A stretch of 9,527 nt of DNA from contig JAEOTJ010000296.1 in the NCBI GenBank assembly GCA_016839905.1, forward strand, positions 1-9,527, in the 5' to 3' direction. The position numbers and the translations under genes are program-made. This DNA is from Promethearchaeota archaeon. Lineage in GTDB: Archaea > Asgardarchaeota > Lokiarchaeia > Sigynarchaeales > SOKP01. The notes under the pieces were generated by a model. The model was not told the origin of the DNA. It saw nothing but the letters and a program-made list of their open reading frames with translations, and ran no database searches. Shown here one piece after another: positions 8,668 through 9,527 of the stretch (its first letter is position 1; every line of letters begins with the position of its first letter).

Positions 8668-9378
8668 ATGGTACCACAAATAACTTGTCCTGCTTGTCAA
8701 AGTAAATTAAAAGAAATGTCTATAAGGCATGTTAATTCAAAAAAGCATCAAGACGCTTTAAAAAACGCAAGTATCAAAAAATCAGATGATCCCGCTTTAA
8801 AATTAATAAAAAAAACAGAAAAACCAAAGGAAAAAAAAGCTAAAGCTCCTTCAACGGGAGAATCAAAATCAAGTGCACCCAAGAAACCAGCCCCACCAAA
8901 AGTTCCAAAGCCTACGAAAAAAAAAGCACCCCCTAAAAAATTAAAAAAAATTAAATTAGAACCTTTAACATTTTCTGTTGAAGCCCCAAAATTTGAATTA
9001 AAAGGAGAAGAAGGTGAGGGATATGAATATTCTTCAGAAGAAGATAAAGATTTGGGTATTCCAATAATACCAGAACCTAAAAAAAAGAAAAAAATTGCAT
9101 TGGAATCATCCGGATTGTCTATTGATGTCCTAGACCATATGAAAGATATGGACACAAAAGACGTAAAAATTGTTTTGATAAAATGTGATAGATGTAAGGA
9201 TGTTATTGGAATTCCCGTTCCAAGAAATCTAATTCTCGAATCAGATTTGCTTGTCACTCCAGTCAGTTATGTGCATTATAATAAAGAAAATAAAGACCAA
9301 CATTGCATCACGGTATATCTTGACCATGATTTTGATATGCGAAGAAAAAGACTCTCTGATGTAATTATTTCAAAATGA
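8668..9378 (+). CDS. C2H2 zinc-finger protein with Lys/Pro-rich linker and conserved-looking C-terminal Cys/His domain
   Basis: This 236-residue protein has three parts. The N-terminus has a single classical C2H2 finger, C7-x2-C10-x10-H21-x5-H27, whose H-x5-H spacing resembles RNA-binding or matrin/U1-like fingers. Residues about 36-98 are a low-complexity basic linker rich in Lys, Pro and Ala, like a histone-H1 tail. Residues 112-130 are acidic, and a second lysine block follows at 138-142. The C-terminal 75 residues look folded: IKCDRC (171-176), a predicted strand around VTPVSYVHYN (196-205), QHCITVYLDHDFDMRR (211-226). C173, C176, H203 and H212 or C213 could bind a second metal. The layout suggests a cytosolic nucleic-acid- or protein-binding adaptor rather than an enzyme. 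The C-terminal domain is not one I can name. It has its own spacer and probably its own promoter. Confidence 0.8.
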   Translation: MVPQITCPACQSKLKEMSIRHVNSKKHQDALKNASIKKSDDPALKLIKKTEKPKEKKAKAPSTGESKSSAPKKPAPPKVPKPTKKKAPPKKLKKIKLEPLTFSVEAPKFELKGEEGEGYEYSSEEDKDLGIPIIPEPKKKKKIALESSGLSIDVLDHMKDMDTKDVKIVLIKCDRCKDVIGIPVPRNLILESDLLVTPVSYVHYNKENKDQHCITVYLDHDFDMRRKRLSDVIISK

Positions 9379-9440
9379 TTATTATTATTTCATAATTCAT
9401 GATTAATTCCTAAATTTTGTGTATATTTAAATGATATTTC

Positions 9441-9527
9441 TTAACTAATAAAATTACGCACTTCCCCTCCAAGTTGTAATTCCATGCGGTTTATCACATG
9501 ATCTAAGCTCTGTCGATTCAAGCTCGC
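9441..9527 (-). CDS. C-terminal end of an unidentified gene, 5' part outside window
   Basis: The minus strand is open from the right edge to TAA at 9441-9443, giving 28 residues, with ASLNRQSLDHVINRMELQ near the start and a GGEVRNFIS end. The stretch is clearly richer in G+C than the flanking DNA, as expected for coding sequence here, and the A/T-rich spacer resumes right after the stop. The peptide is too short to assign a family. It converges on the zinc-finger gene with a 62-bp gap. Confidence 0.5.
   Translation of the reverse strand, partial: ASLNRQSLDHVINRMELQLGGEVRNFIS

Noticed and set aside
8748..9257. 169-codon minus-strand open frame
   Set aside because: Its Phe/Ser/Gly-rich sequence is the antisense of the Lys/Glu/Pro-rich linker of the zinc-finger gene.

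Overview
This is AT-rich archaeal DNA that most likely comes from an Asgard archaeon (Lokiarchaeota/Promethearchaeota-like). The reasons are an Arf/Rag-type small GTPase next to a longin-like protein, a GIFT/IFT52-like protein, a eukaryote-style C2H2 zinc-finger protein with a long disordered linker, few Shine-Dalgarno sequences, and TATA-like elements with T-rich gene ends. The lineage is inferred from gene content; no marker gene is present.

Layout. 1-917 (minus): a GIFT-domain protein with a C-terminal coiled coil, running off the left edge. It diverges from a plus-strand cluster of three closely spaced genes: Arf/Rag-like GTPase (1115-1672), longin-like protein (1720-2148) and purA, adenylosuccinate synthetase (2152-3488). 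3485-about 3890 (minus): the decayed C-terminal half of a PfkB-family sugar kinase, tail-to-tail with purA. 3895-5475 (minus): a divergent ANL (adenylate-forming) enzyme. 5476-6015: a 540-bp gene-free stretch. 6016-8524 (plus): a tight operon of a cobalamin-binding protein, a FtsX/MacB-type permease and a LolD/MacB-type ATPase, ending at a run of 11 T. 8668-9378 (plus): the zinc-finger protein. 9441-9527 (minus): the last 28 codons of an unidentified gene.

Main discovery. purA is interrupted inside its universally conserved GDEGKGK phosphate-binding/catalytic loop by exactly 32 nt that shift the frame. Everything else in the gene is intact. The interruption folds into a bulge-helix-bulge (BHB) with 3-nt bulge, 4-bp central helix and 3-nt bulge. 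Cutting both bulges between their second and third nucleotides removes exactly 32 nt and restores W-G-D-E-G-K-G-K. This points to a very small archaeal mRNA intron, excised by the tRNA-splicing endonuclease and ligase, in a purine-biosynthesis gene. The canonical outer exon-exon helix is not evident, so the motif is of a relaxed type and needs RNA evidence.

The GTPase and longin-like protein plausibly act together (GTPase plus longin scaffold or regulator). The corrinoid-binding protein, overlapping the permease gene by 4 bp, plausibly senses or binds cobalamin in connection with the ABC system.
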